Shown here one piece after another: positions 1-9,720 of a stretch of DNA of 64,000 bases; position 1 is the first letter of the stretch, and the number at the start of each line of letters is the position of its first letter. A model generated the notes under the pieces. The model saw only the letters and a list, made by a program, of their open reading frames with translations, made no database searches and was not told the origin of the DNA. The stretch lies in assembly GCA_963989385.1 (NCBI GenBank), contig OZ022503.1, positions 70,034,123-70,098,122 of the forward strand, written 5' to 3'. Both the position numbers and the translations under genes were made by a program. This DNA is from Ctena decussata (lineage: Eukaryota > Mollusca > Bivalvia > Lucinida > Lucinidae).

Positions 1-7
1 CTCAATA

Positions 8-479
8 AACAGTTTAGACCCTGATCAGACTGCTTCTAAGAAGCAGTCTGATACGGGTCTCCACTGTTTTCCATATCGGCAGGTAATTTTAGTGTCTCAA
101 TATTTAGTGAAGCGCCGGTAGCTCAGAGTATCTAGGAAACAGTGAAGACCCAACTCAAACTGCTTTAAGTCTGGGGCCGTATTCATAAAGCCACTTAAGT
201 CGTTGCTATGCGGTTGCTAAGGCTAAATATCTATAAAGGAGATTCCCTACAACTATGGAATTTGGTCTGGAGGAACAGTCTTTGTAAGACTGTTCCTCCA
301 GAGCAAATTTCATAGTTGTAGGGAATCTCCTTCAAAGAAATTTGGCCTTAGCAACAGCATAGCAACCACTTAAGTCGTTTTATGAATACGGCCCCTGATC
401 TGTGTCCCCACTGTTTGTCATATCGGCAGATTATTTTCATGTCACAATATTTAAAGAAGAGCCGGTAGCTCAGGGGGTT
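8..479. repeat. Local duplication of a ~115-bp segment
   Basis: Copy 1 (8-127) and copy 2 (138-479) share, in order, AAACAGT, GACCC, CTGCTT, CACTGTTT, CATATCGGCAG, CAATATTTA and GCCGGTAGCTCAG. Copy 2 is interrupted by MITE-1 (174-394) and runs into a full SINE. Copy 1 carries only a 13-bp stub of the SINE head at 113-125 and keeps a hairpin at 24-52. It serves as the empty site for the MITE insertion. Confidence 0.75.
174..394. mobile_element. MITE-1 copy 1 (GGGCCGTATTTATAAA family)
   Basis: This 221-bp non-coding element is almost one long inverted repeat. It starts GGGCCGTATTCATAAA and ends with the complement, with a central GGAACAGTCT/AGACTGTTCC hairpin. CTG lies directly on both sides (171-173 and 395-397), consistent with a 3-bp target duplication. 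The related segment at 8-127 lacks the element. Other copies are at 8907, 28601 and 56222. The superfamily is not assigned. Confidence 0.85.
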
Positions 480-648
480 GAGCGCTGGCCTGCTGATCTA
501 GCGGTCCCGAGTTCGATTACCGGAGGCGGAAATCTTTTCAATCGTAAACGGGATTCTATTACATTCAACCTTTCATTATCGCCCTTCCATGTCCTGATAT
601 GACTTAAATATGGTTGGAAAGGACGTAAAATCGCCCATCCATCCATCT
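461..648 (+). mobile_element. SINE-A copy 1 (tRNA-derived)
   Basis: The head shows pol III A-box-like (TAGCTCAGGGGGTTGAG) and B-box-like (GAGTTCGATTACC) words. It is followed by an AATCGTAAACGGG body, a conserved ATGACTTAAATATGGTTGGAAAGG module and a CCATCCATC tail. Related copies are at 2849, 28840 (minus), 58387 and 60373, with a head only at 9626. It lies about 70 bp beyond the SK channel stop codon, in antisense to that gene's likely 3' UTR. Confidence 0.85.
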
Positions 649-720
649 CAATATTTAGGTTAACGACGGCATGCTCCATCATTTTTGGTATCTTTAAAAA
701 TATATGTAAATTATCGACCA

Positions 721-2106
721 TTATCGACCAGATAAAAGAACATCTAGCTTCTTGTCAATGGCAGACATTTTGTCCTCAATATTTAGTATCTTTGTCTGTA
801 GAGTTGTCTGCTCCTGTTGCATATTTTCGACAATATCGAACACATCATTAATTCCTTTAGACAGCTCTATGACACCGATGGCACTCTCTCCGATCGACAG
901 TTTCTCATTCTTTGCCTCCCTCATTGTGTAAATCGCCTGTAAAAGTTTCCCGTAAACATGTGTTCTTCGATCCGCATTCATCGTCCCTTTCCGCTTCATT
1001 CTCCACAGATCAAGCGAGTGCTTGATGACGTCAGAAGCAGCGTTTTTTCTAATCTTATCCAGCTTAACACGTGACACAAAATTATGCACGTACTTCTCCG
1101 GTCTGGTTTGTTCTAGTTTCGACGCAAGGACGGCAACCAGCAGAGCAGTGGTAGCAACACCCATCAAACCCGTGACAACGGAAACAAATCTGCCACAGTA
1201 GGTAGCAGGTACAAAGTCACCGTACCCAATTGTTAGGAATGTTACAGCTATGACCCACACAGAATTAAAGTAAGTAGACTCTATAGAGTTTGTATTATAA
1301 TACACCTCACAGGTCCGCAGGGCCCAGCTATCTATCACTAAAGTAGCAAGCATAATACCCACCAACATAGTGCCAGGCATTGTCGACATTAATGCTTTGA
1401 AAACAAAGACTGTGTTGATACGGACCTTGTTTAAAGCTCCCAAACTCTGAGTTGAAGTATCGGTCAACAGATGACTATGGACGACCACGAATTTTCCAAC
1501 AATATACAACCTAAGGAGCATCAAAATTGATAAAATGGAATCCATTGATACCATACGGTATGTACCATCGACGCCATATGCTGGTACCAGTATATTTCCC
1601 GGCAATGGATGTAGGGCACAAACAACGAGTTCAAGAAGTATTTTTAGGTAAGTCCATGGAAAATTCATAGCTAGCCTCCAGTCCTCCCAGCTATTATCCG
1701 TCATCTGAATACAAATCCCGGTTATATGATAGCAACATACCGCCAGCAGAAGCATAATTGTTGAAATTGATATTAGAAGCTTTAATATGATTGAGGCAGC
1801 GTCTGTTTTGGTTATGACACCTCGAAAGAAAAGTTCCGTCTCAAGAAGCATAATGAATATACCAAGCAGAGCTAAAGTAAATTCAATATTTACAATCATT
1901 CTACGTCGGTTTATTAGCTTTTTTCTACGACCAAGTTTGTATCCAATATTGTCAAACGGACTTGGAATTCCTAGCGAGCCGTGGGTCGGGCTCGGTGTAG
2001 TTACGGAGCTTGTGTTGTCATCGTCCTCCATATATTTGGAATATCCTCCGTTCATTCTGCTGACCAGTGGTATTCCAGGATCCTCAACCACTGTGCTTCC
2101 ACTCAT
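721..2106 (-). CDS. Small-conductance calcium-activated potassium channel (SK/KCNN family)
   Basis: This encodes a tetrameric plasma-membrane K+ channel subunit that in this family is opened by Ca2+ through bound calmodulin. The 461-residue product has the SK layout: NIGYKLGRRKK before S1 (~71-90), S2 (~105-127), S3 (~151-170), an S4-like LRLYIVGKF segment (~178-200), S5 (~233-260), a pore loop with the filter TIGYGD (292-297), S6 (~309-328), then a calmodulin-binding domain (~331-410) containing VHNF, KNAA and LQAI, and a C-terminal coiled coil (~415-458). The ATG at 2106 was chosen because its AAAATGA context is good and a splice acceptor lies 7 bp upstream. An ATG at 2133 would add nine residues but falls in the presumed intron. 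The whole coding region is one uninterrupted frame, unlike vertebrate KCNN genes, whose coding sequence is split by several introns. No frameshift or lost filter residue is seen. Family assignment is firm. Which SK paralogue it is, and whether it is expressed, is unknown. Confidence 0.93.
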   Translation of the reverse strand: MSGSTVVEDPGIPLVSRMNGGYSKYMEDDDNTSSVTTPSPTHGSLGIPSPFDNIGYKLGRRKKLINRRRMIVNIEFTLALLGIFIMLLETELFFRGVITKTDAASIILKLLISISTIMLLLAVCCYHITGICIQMTDNSWEDWRLAMNFPWTYLKILLELVVCALHPLPGNILVPAYGVDGTYRMVSMDSILSILMLLRLYIVGKFVVVHSHLLTDTSTQSLGALNKVRINTVFVFKALMSTMPGTMLVGIMLATLVIDSWALRTCEVYYNTNSIESTYFNSVWVIAVTFLTIGYGDFVPATYCGRFVSVVTGLMGVATTALLVAVLASKLEQTRPEKYVHNFVSRVKLDKIRKNAASDVIKHSLDLWRMKRKGTMNADRRTHVYGKLLQAIYTMREAKNEKLSIGESAIGVIELSKGINDVFDIVENMQQEQTTLQTKILNIEDKMSAIDKKLDVLLSGR

Positions 2107-2145
2107 TTTACTCTGAAAGAAGATAGAAATCATTAGATAACATTC
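2107..2145 (-). promoter_or_regulatory. Candidate 3' splice site upstream of the SK channel ATG
   Basis: Read on the minus strand, a branch-point-like CTAAT is followed by the pyrimidine-rich TTTCTATCTTCTTTCAG and then AGTAAAATG. The CAG would place the acceptor at 2113, making the coding region one exon preceded by a spliced 5' UTR exon outside or upstream in the window. This rests on motif alone; RNA reads would be needed. Confidence 0.55.
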
Positions 2146-2184
2146 GAAGACTGGATTTACAGGTACATTTCGTAAGCTGCACAA

Positions 2185-2848
2185 CTAGGGCGGGTCCCAC
2201 AAACTAGCCTGGAGTTTTTTTTATTCCACACCGATCACACAAACGGTCTGCATTTTCTTCGAAGATGTGTCTACTTATGTAACGCCAACTTGGACACCAA
2301 TTTCTTATGCAGCTTATAATGTCACCTTGGTGATGTAGACGAGTTTGTAAAATCGGTTTTACTTTTCACTCCTGCACAGATAAAACGATTTAGTCATATT
2401 TATTAGATCGGTCCGTTTGTGGGAACAGATCAAGTTTTTGGGGCCGGCCATAGTTGCGAGTTCTGGTTGAACCGTGTTTCTTCGGTTATACAATGGTGTT
2501 GTTTTTTCTTTTCCAAAACAATTCCAAAGTTCTAGATCAGTCTAGTAAGACGGATCTCGATTTTTGGTTTTGTTTTGGAAGAGAAACCCCCATCCTATAG
2601 CTGAATTACACAAGACTGATTTACATGTACAAATCTGCGGAAATATGGGAAGGGCAAACTCCAGTCTAATAAAAAGTAAAAGTGTACATGTATATCAAGG
2701 TATCCAGAAATCACCACAATTACAATGCACAACTAACCAAAGAGAAACTTAAAACACAAAACAAAACAGCCTGTTTTTACAATAACAGTCACACTCAGTC
2801 ATAAAGAAGAACTGCGACAGTAAAATAACCTTAGAACGGCCAGCAGGG
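2185..2848. other. Non-coding stretch upstream of the SK gene
   Basis: This AT-rich DNA has no supported gene. If the acceptor at 2113 is used, it should contain intron sequence or a 5' UTR exon of the SK gene, but no donor site can be picked with confidence. A short inverted word (TCTAGATCAGTCTAG, 2531-2545) is present. Confidence 0.4.
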
Positions 2849-3033
2849 AGGCCCGGTAGCTCAATAGGTTAAGCTGATTTAGCAATCCCAGGTTCGAACC
2901 CCGTTTGAGGCGAGAATCGTTTCAATCGTAAACGGGGTTCCACTGCACAAAGCTTTTCATTATCGCCCTCTCATCGTCCTGTTATGACTGAAATACTGTT
3001 GAAAAGGACGTAAAATCCATCCATCTATCTGTA
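2849..3033 (+). mobile_element. SINE-A copy 2
   Basis: The order is the same as in copy 1: GGTAGCTCAATAGGTTAAG, the B box GGTTCGAACCCCG, AATCGTAAACGGGGTTCCA, ATGACTGAAATACTGTTG, AAAAGGACGTAAAA and a CCATCCATCTATCT tail. The head has lost part of the anticodon region. Confidence 0.85.
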
Positions 3034-3154
3034 AAAGGTCTGACTTAATTTTGTGCACGCATCCTAAACAGTAACATAGATCAGAAAATAATACACACCA
3101 ACGGAGGTACAACCGTAAAAAGAAAGCAAAGTGAGCAGAAGCCGTTAAAGGCCA

Positions 3155-3330
3155 GGACCCGGTTGTATCAAACTTTAATGACAAATTAAACCGTCATTAA
3201 ACCACCATTAATTAACGCGTTATTAAATTCGGTTGTATGAAACTTTTAATGACGCGACTTCGTCATTATCTCTTCATTAACTTAATGATGGTCTGGGGGT
3301 ATCTTTAAACCGTCATTAAGCAATTCAAGA
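3155..3330 (+). repeat. Left CCGGTTGTATCAAAC block, inverted partner of 8700-8905
   Basis: The block begins GGACCCGGTTGTATCAAAC. The core recurs about 70 bp later as CGGTTGTATGAAAC, with many TTAATGA and CATTAA words. The block at 8700-8905 reads the same on the other strand and ends GTTTGATACAACCGGGTCC. The pair could be the ends of one ~5.75-kb DNA element or two separate insertions in opposite orientation. No transposase is recognisable between them. Confidence 0.55.
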
Positions 3331-3751
3331 TGGCCGCCATCGTCCGATTCGACCTCGATATTTCGGAAAAGCGACCATTTTAAAGACAACATGGTCGATG
3401 TAGAATGCGAAGGAGATGGAAATTCATGAAAAGAAACCAAACACCTCGATCTGCAATCATTTCCATGCAGAGCAAGGACCTAAAGCCATCCCAAATGTCA
3501 TACAGCATTTGTTAGTTATCCAAAGCTTGGTACATTTTCCTTTAAAACTTGCTTCTTTCCCGTTGGCATCGTAAAAATATGTAAACATCATTGAAGTTCT
3601 ATTTGTTTTGAAATGTATCGACCAGCTGCTCACGACATGATGACGTCATAAGACAACAGGCAGCGCGCAATCAATATCTAAGGACTTTTGATAGAACTTA
3701 TGACCCGATTTGACTTGATGACCAATAAACTCTATTAAACTAAACTTTCTA
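3331..3751. other. Non-coding stretch before the satellite
   Basis: No gene is supported here. A CAAGATGGCCGCCAT word occurs near 3326-3340, and the rest is AT-rich without clear repeats. Confidence 0.35.
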
Positions 3752-5680
3752 AGGTTGTTGGATTTCCGGGAGCCTACACACCGGGCTATCGACGTTGAAC
3801 AAACGTTGATTAAATACTGATTCAACGTTGTGTGACAGCAGGGTAGGCATAACGTCCATATTCCACACTCTAGGCGCCTATACATTGCACCTACAGCATT
3901 GAATCCACGTTGTATGCCTGCTACATAGCCATGTGTATGCATCACATCCTGTTTCGGATGCCTACACGTCGATGATACAACGTTGAATCAAAGTTGTGTG
4001 CCTTCAGGAAATGTTCCTTTGTAAGTTATCGGCACTCTTGGGGTCTACACAACTGCGTACATTGAATCAACGATATGTGCCTGCAGGGTATGCACCCCTT
4101 CATATGCATGGCACCCCCATTCCAGGAGCCCACACATCGGGCACACAACGTTAAATACGATGTGTGCCTACAGCGTATGTACCCCTTTGTATGCCAACAG
4201 CCCATATGGGAGCCTACACATCGAGCCTAAAACGTTGAGCCTGAGTTGTGTGCCTGCAGGGTAAGCACCTCTTTGTATGCTTGACATTCCCATACCTGGA
4301 TTTAACACATATGGCACACAACGATGAATCAACGTTGTGTGTCTGCAGGGTATGCATCTCTTTGTATACATGTCACTTTCAGTCTTGGAGCCTACACATC
4401 GGACACACAACGTTGTTCATCGTAGGCCTAATTAATGTACCTGTAGAAGGTGTCTCTTTTGTAAGATCATGCAGATGATATTTCAATTCTAGGAGCCCGA
4501 ACATGGGACACACAAGGTTGAATCAATTTAGTGTGCCTACAGTGTACGGACCCCTGTATGCATACAATACCAATTTTTGGGTGCCTTCATATCGGGCACC
4601 CAAACTTCAATCAACGTCGTGTGCCTGCAGAATATGTACCCTTTGTCTTTGACCCTACACATCATACACACAACGTTGATTCAACGCTCTGTGCATGCAG
4701 GGTATGTGCCCCTTTATATACATGACATCCCCAATCTGGGAGCTTCCACATCAGACACTCAACGATCACTCAACATTGCGTGCCTACAATGTATCTCTTT
4801 GTATGTATGGCATACCCGTTTTGGGAGCTTACCCATCGGGCAGACAACGTTGAACAAGTATTGTGTGCCTGCATGATACGTACCCTTTCAGGTCTTTGTC
4901 GGATGACATTCCAATTCTCGGACCTAACCATCGGACACACAACGTTGAATCAACGTTGTCTGACCAGCAGGAAATGTGACCAAATCCCATTCTGCAAGCC
5001 TTAATATCAGGCACACACAGTTGATTAAACGGTGTGCGCCAAGAGGGTATGTACCCCTTTGTATGCCTTTGGGAGCTTATGTCTTGGATACACAACGTTG
5101 AACCAGCGTTGTGTTTCTATTTGTATGCATGATATTCCCATTTGGGAGCCTACACATCCGTCTTACAACGTTGAATCAACGGTGCGAATCAGCAATGTAT
5201 GTACCCCTTTCCATGCATGACATTCCCATTCAATGGAGCCTACATATTGGGCACACAACGTCCGATCAATACTGAATCAACGTTGATTCAGCGTCATGAC
5301 GCTGAACCGACGTTGGTTGATTGATCGATTTGTTGCTTAACGTCCACGGTAAACAACTATGGTCATGTCGGGACGGTCAGTTAACCTAACCACACTATTC
5401 CTGGGCAGGCTTAGACCTCCTAAGCGGTTAACCAGTACTAAGTGCACATGCTTTCGCCAGTAACTGACAACTACCTTTCTTGAAACAGCGGAAGGAGAAA
5501 CGAAAGTATGTGGCCAGACCGGGTTTCGAACCCAGGACCTCTGACTTATGAGTCAGGTGCCCTACCGATTGCGCTACGTGGCCCGGCTGAACCGACGTTG
5601 AATCAAGATGCTAATCAATATTGATTCAACGTTGTTTGCCTGCAGGGTATATACTTTTTTGTGTGCTTGCCCATAAACTA
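3752..5680. repeat. ~85-bp satellite array with an AACGTT palindrome in each unit
   Basis: About 17 diverged units run from 3752 to 5315, with one more after the SINE at 5316-5585. A typical unit reads ACACAACGTTGAATCAACG, TTGTGTGCCTGCAGGGTA, TGTACCCCTTTGTATGCA, TGACATTCCCATT, GGGAGCCTACACATCGGG. The GCCTGCAGGGTA word recurs at 4078, 4166, 4251, 4342, 4535, 4622, 4694 and onward, spaced 72-98 bp. Each unit has an inner near-palindrome, CAACGTTGAATCAACGTTG, often degraded. Open frames here are by-products of the repeat. Confidence 0.88.
5316..5585 (-). mobile_element. SINE-D copy 1, full length with 15-bp target duplication
   Basis: The 270-bp element is flanked by the perfect direct repeat GCTGAACCGACGTTG (5301-5315 and 5586-5600), which is part of the surrounding satellite. 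Its head (5514-5585, minus strand) is a nearly complete tRNA: A box TAGCGCAATCGG, anticodon arm CTGAC-TCATAA-GTCAG (CAT, Met-like), T arm CTGGGTTCGAAACCCGG. The body ends in a GTTTACCGTGGACGTTAAGC-type tail. The perfect duplication argues for a younger insertion than the satellite. Confidence 0.9.
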
Positions 5681-5689
5681 TTGCTGTAT

Positions 5690-6227
5690 ACTGCTTCCAG
5701 TCTACTGTTTTCTTTCAACTTCCACATTGACTTTGCGCACATGGCCAGAGTTTGAGCTAAAGCTTGATGTGTGCGCGCATGCTCTATGCTCGAAAAGCTA
5801 TTTTCAATAGGCAGTAGATATTAAGCAAGCCACAACAGAAAGTAAGCAGTACACAGCTCATAATTTGCCAGATAATTTGCCGTACAAAAAAAGTACAAAA
5901 CCAGCATCTGTGCATGCTTTTCGCACGTGTAAAATTTGTCACAGTACACAGTGCACAGGAACACGAGAAAGAGGTACACAGGAAAAGTTGTACGTCCCTG
6001 CGAAAGATAAAATACTGAAGTTGTTCGGAAAGCCATCAAAATGGTATAAACTCATGGAATATTTTACTGTAGTTATCTCTGAAAGATTTTCACAAGAGAT
6101 TCATCCTTTTAAACAGCCGTATTTGGCCAGTTTTAAACAAATAAAATAAGACTCGGCTTCTGACAAAAAGTGCTGCAAAGTTTCTTGGTTGGCATTCAAA
6201 ATAGCTCAAATATATCATAAACGTTAT
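5690..6227. other. Non-coding stretch
   Basis: A 94-codon frame (5865-6149, plus) matches no family I recognise and has no supporting context. No clear repeat is seen. Confidence 0.35.
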
Positions 6228-6880
6228 TAGGCCGCCGTGACGATAGTCAGGGGGTATTATGTTTTGCCCCTGTCAGTTCGGTCCGTCCGACTGTCTTGCC
6301 TTCATGCATGAAATGTTTGTATAATCGACTCCTCCCAGAGTTTTCAAGCAATCCATTTGGAGCTTTGCAGAGGTGTTACAAGCATATTGCAGATGCACAT
6401 GTGACGTTATTGGGTTAAAAAAATAAGCTTTACAAACTTACGGCGTTTTCGACTTAGACAATGTTGAGGTTAGGCCTAAATATCGGATAGCAACTTTGTG
6501 TAATCCCCCCTCTCCCCCCCCCCCCCCCCCCCCCCCCTTCCCAGTTTTTAGACAATGAACTTGAAACGACGCACTGATCTTACAAGCAAATGGCGATGAA
6601 GATGTGACTTTGCAGACGAAAAGATCATTCTTGACAAATAACGGCCATGATTTCGACTTGGACATTTTTAGATTAGTATTCAATATAGGATAGCACGTTT
6701 ATGGATTCAGCTACAGTTTTCAAGCAATCAATTTGAAACCATGCAAAGATGTCACAAGCATATTGAAGATGTACATGTGAGGTTTTCCTGATTCAAAAAA
6801 AAAAAAAAAAAGAAAAAAAAAGAAATAGCCTACTGCATTTTCGGCTGACATTTCAGACATCAGTCTGGCATGGGAGGTTT
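6228..6880. repeat. Diverged tandem segment with a long C run
   Basis: Two related stretches (about 6345-6500 and 6718-6800) share CAAGCATATTG, CAGATG or AAGATG, and ACATGTGA. A second shared word set (TTTCGACTT, ATAGGATAGCA) lies near 6445 and 6650. Between them is a 24-base C run (6514-6537). Confidence 0.5.
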
Positions 6881-7112
6881 TTTTTTTCTTCTGTAAAACG
6901 TATGTTGTGCCCTCTTGAGAATCATCTGGCGATGTTGAAGCGACTCACCAGTCGGTTCTGATAGGTATTGAAAGAACTTATGAGCTAAGAAAAAAACAAA
7001 AACATCATGCTTTATCCAATGACTCGCTGCGCGAAACTACAATTTGTACCGACCATTTCATGAAGAGACAAGGAGAATAATACATTTGAATACTTCTGAT
7101 TACAAGAACATA

Positions 7113-7347
7113 TGAACCGCGACACGAAAAAAAATACAAGAAACAATAAAGTGGTTGTGCGCCCAGCGCAAACTCAGATCAGCCTGGGCATCAGAGTATT
7201 CGCTGTCCGTATGGAGGTAGTTTAGACCCTTAGCTACCCTTTAAGCGCTTAGCAAACACTCTGATCAGTCTTGGTGGATGCCCAGGCAGATCTGAGTCTC
7301 CGCTGGGCGCACAACCACTTTGTTGGTTTTCTCGTGTCGCGTTTCAT
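7113..7347. mobile_element. MITE-2 copy 1 (TGAGCCGCGACACGA hairpin family)
   Basis: This non-coding element of about 235 bp is nearly self-complementary. Its arms carry AAGTGGTTGTGCGCCCAGCG, CTCAGATCAGCCTGGGCAT and the complements, with TTAGACCCTTAGCTACCC at the centre. The window has ten clear copies (7113, 12964, 16851, 25027, 26378, 38107, 51236, 52410, 61804, 62456) and one diverged copy (63528). This copy has lost bases in the left end. Confidence 0.85.
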
Positions 7348-7784
7348 ATTATTTATATAAAAAATAACGATAGTAAATAAATCATGGTGCACACTAATGT
7401 GTTTGCTATAGCATCGTCTCATTCCCTAGATATTCGTTCTTTCTTCCGAAACAAGTTTCCACACCAGGGATCGGGCCTACCAAAGAAGAAGACAATGGAT
7501 TTGTGTACTGGTCCTGAGATAACATAGTTTGGTAAATTTATTCTGTTGTCGATAAAGTATAGCATGCAGGCCAAGCCCTAGCCTCCAATTTCATAGTCCG
7601 CATCCGATGATAGAAAAAACATGAAAAATTAATCCAAGCCAAGTTTGACGATGAAAAGCATTAAAACGAATTTTGCTGATGAATCATTTACCATTTACAG
7701 TGTGTATTTCTGGTATATTTGCCCTCTCCATGAAAAGAAAAAAAGAGATAAAAGAAAAACAAGACCTCTCCGTGGTACAGGATA
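7348..7784. other. Non-coding stretch
   Basis: AT-rich sequence with no gene or repeat that I recognise. Confidence 0.35.
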
Positions 7785-7912
7785 GCTCGCCTGACAGCGC
7801 CTTGCCCATCATATAAAAAGCTTTAACGTAAAACTTAAACATTTTGCTAACGCCGACGCCGTCGCCGCCGGGGGTAGTGCAATAACTCTTCGTACATTCG
7901 TACAGGCGAGCT
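7785..7912. repeat. Inverted-repeat segment with GCCGACGCCG motif
   Basis: GATAGCTCGCCTG near the start and CAGGCGAGCTTA at the end form short inverted ends around a GC-rich GCTAACGCCGACGCCGTCGC stretch. It is probably a short repeat of unknown class. Confidence 0.4.
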
Positions 7913-8263
7913 TAATAAAGATCTAGATCTGCTTAAAACCCTAAATAAATTACTGGTATGCTGTCGTTTCTAGATCACCTAATTCGTATGACGTAAATCT
8001 ATTACGTCATAAATAGAACCGAGTGATCACTAGCAGGGGAAGCAAGTTTTATGACCTCCTTTTTTTTCCCTCGGCTGGCATAGCCCTTTTGTAGGGGCCT
8101 TTAGAGTAATGCAGTTTTTGTTTTTCACTCTTTCCTTTGGGAGTTGGTCCCGGTTTGGAATGGCGACAGGCTGATTGGAGATGTTTATGTTGCTTCCCCT
8201 GAAGGTGTACCCATTCACCTTAATATAATATACTTGAAAGTTATTTATTTATTTAGTTATTTT

Positions 8264-8410
8264 AGGGTCAGGCGATGGTGCTGGGTAACTTTCAGTGCCG
8301 CGGCGCCCTACACATTTGGATAAGCGTAGGGCAAGGGCCAACTGTGCTTGCCCGATATAGACTGAAATACGGTCTCAAAGAGCCGTTAAATCCCAAACAA
8401 CCCACCGACA
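8264..8410 (+). mobile_element. SINE-B copy 1
   Basis: SINE-B is recognised by GCGATGGTGCTGGGTA, CAGTGCC, GCGCCCTAC, GGGCAAGGGCC and the 3' module CGATATAGACTGAAATAC followed by CTCAAAG and GCCGTTAAA. This copy lacks the middle pyrimidine-rich part found at 17703 and 54073. The 3' module resembles that of SINE-A. Confidence 0.75.
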
Positions 8411-8699
8411 AGCTTATTTAATCCTGCAACTGTTTCTGATTGATTTGATCGTTTCGAGGAAGGGAGAACGTTGCGATGAAGTCGGGAGACAGTTTTTATT
8501 TATTTTATTTTCTATTTATTTATTATTATTCTTTTCTATTTGTTAAACATTTTAACCAAAATATTAAATGTTGTTAAATTTTCGGTGCGAAAAATGCAGA
8601 AAAAGATCAAGCACTCAAGAATAACTAGGTAAAACTGGTAGGAAAAGATTTTAATTGCTTAACCAGTGCGCGAAAATCCAATTAAATAGCACGCAGTCT
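8411..8699. other. AT-rich non-coding stretch
   Basis: TTTATT-type low-complexity sequence at 8498-8545 and otherwise nothing recognisable. Confidence 0.35.
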
Positions 8700-8905
8700 T
8701 AATAACGTCACGTTACGATGTTCCGATGACGTCAGATTTAATGACAAACTCGTCATTAGCGCATCATTAACTTATGACGGTTTAATGAACGTTTGATACA
8801 ACCGGACTTAATGCCGCCATTAACTAATTTGTCATTAGGACTTTAATGATAGATTAGCGGCTAATTTGTCGTTAGTTTAATGATGGTTTGATACAACCGG
8901 GTCCA
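8700..8905 (-). repeat. Right CCGGTTGTATCAAAC block, inverted partner of 3155-3330
   Basis: Read on the minus strand it begins GGACCCGGTTGTATCAAAC and repeats CCGGTTGTATCAAACG about 100 bp further in, rich in CATTAA and TTAATGA words. Its outer end directly abuts a MITE-1 copy at 8907. Confidence 0.55.
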
Positions 8906-8906
8906 G

Positions 8907-9126
8907 GGCCGTATTTATAAAACGACTTACGTGGTTGCTATGCTGTTGCTAAGGCTGAATTTCTATGAAGAAGATTCCCTACAACTATGAAATTTTCTCT
9001 GGAGGAACAGTCTGTATCAGACTGTTCTTCCAGAGCAAATTTCGTTGTTGTAGGGAATCTCCTTCATAGAAAGTCCGCCTTAGCAACAGCATAGCAACAA
9101 CTTAAGTCGTTTTATAAATACGGCCC
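8907..9126. mobile_element. MITE-1 copy 2
   Basis: GGGCCGTATTTATAAAACGA at one end and TTTATAAATACGGCCC at the other, with TTGCTATGCTGTTGCTAAGG and GATTCCCTACAACTATGAAA in the arms. It is full length and abuts the 8700-8905 block. Confidence 0.85.
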
Positions 9127-9625
9127 CAGTTGACCACAATGCTAACGACTTTCCTTAATCTATAATTAAATATTGATGGTGTAAGCGATAAGAATCGAAG
9201 GACATTTGTAACGTTATAAACCGTTGACGACGGTGCATTGTAAAAGGAAAAAATGTGTGCCCATACCATTTGTGTTTGCTTTGAGAAGTGAATCTAGTAG
9301 TTACTGAAAACTCTATTATTAATAAAATGTACGAGCAAAACAAGCTCTCCCTGTCTCTGAAAATTAGAAGGCCATGTTTCAAACCGTTCACCTGAGTTTT
9401 CATGCTAAGATAATTCTACTATATATGTTATATATATTGCATCATCTAAAACGTTGGAAAGTAAACAATCTTGTTAGAGGGTCACTCAAGATTACATGTA
9501 TTTATCTTCTTGTCAAATAGGTCTGAAATCAGAGCAGCAGTTTCTTAAAAGAAGATACTTAAAAAAAAGACGTATAAGGGAACGTAGCAAACGGGACTTT
9601 TGATTTGCAAGTCTGATGAAGTGGG
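9127..9625. other. Non-coding stretch
   Basis: No supported gene and no repeat recognised; AT-rich. Confidence 0.35.
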
Positions 9626-9720
9626 GGCCCCGGTAGCTCAGTGGCTTAAGCGCTGGCCTACTGATCTAGTGGCTCCGAGTTCGAGCCGCGCTTGAGGCGA
9701 GTACCGTACCAGTTTAAGAG
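9626..9720 (+). mobile_element. SINE-A head fragment
   Basis: Contains CCCCGGTAGCTCAGTGGCTT, AAGCGCTGGCCTACTGATCT, a B-box-like GAGTTCGAGCC and the GAGGCGAGTACCG junction, but the 3' module is missing. Confidence 0.65.

Noticed and set aside
1787..2116. 109-codon plus-strand frame
   Set aside because: It lies antisense to the SK channel and has no recognisable features.
5514..5585. Stand-alone tRNA-Met gene (minus strand)
   Set aside because: The tRNA-like sequence continues into a SINE body, is flanked by the SINE's target duplication, and has mismatches in the D and acceptor stems.
3752..5680. CRISPR-like array
   Set aside because: Units are ~85 bp, repeat throughout without unique spacers, and the DNA is eukaryotic; it is satellite DNA.
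5865..6149. 94-codon frame
   Set aside because: No recognisable domain; composition is that of AT-rich non-coding DNA.
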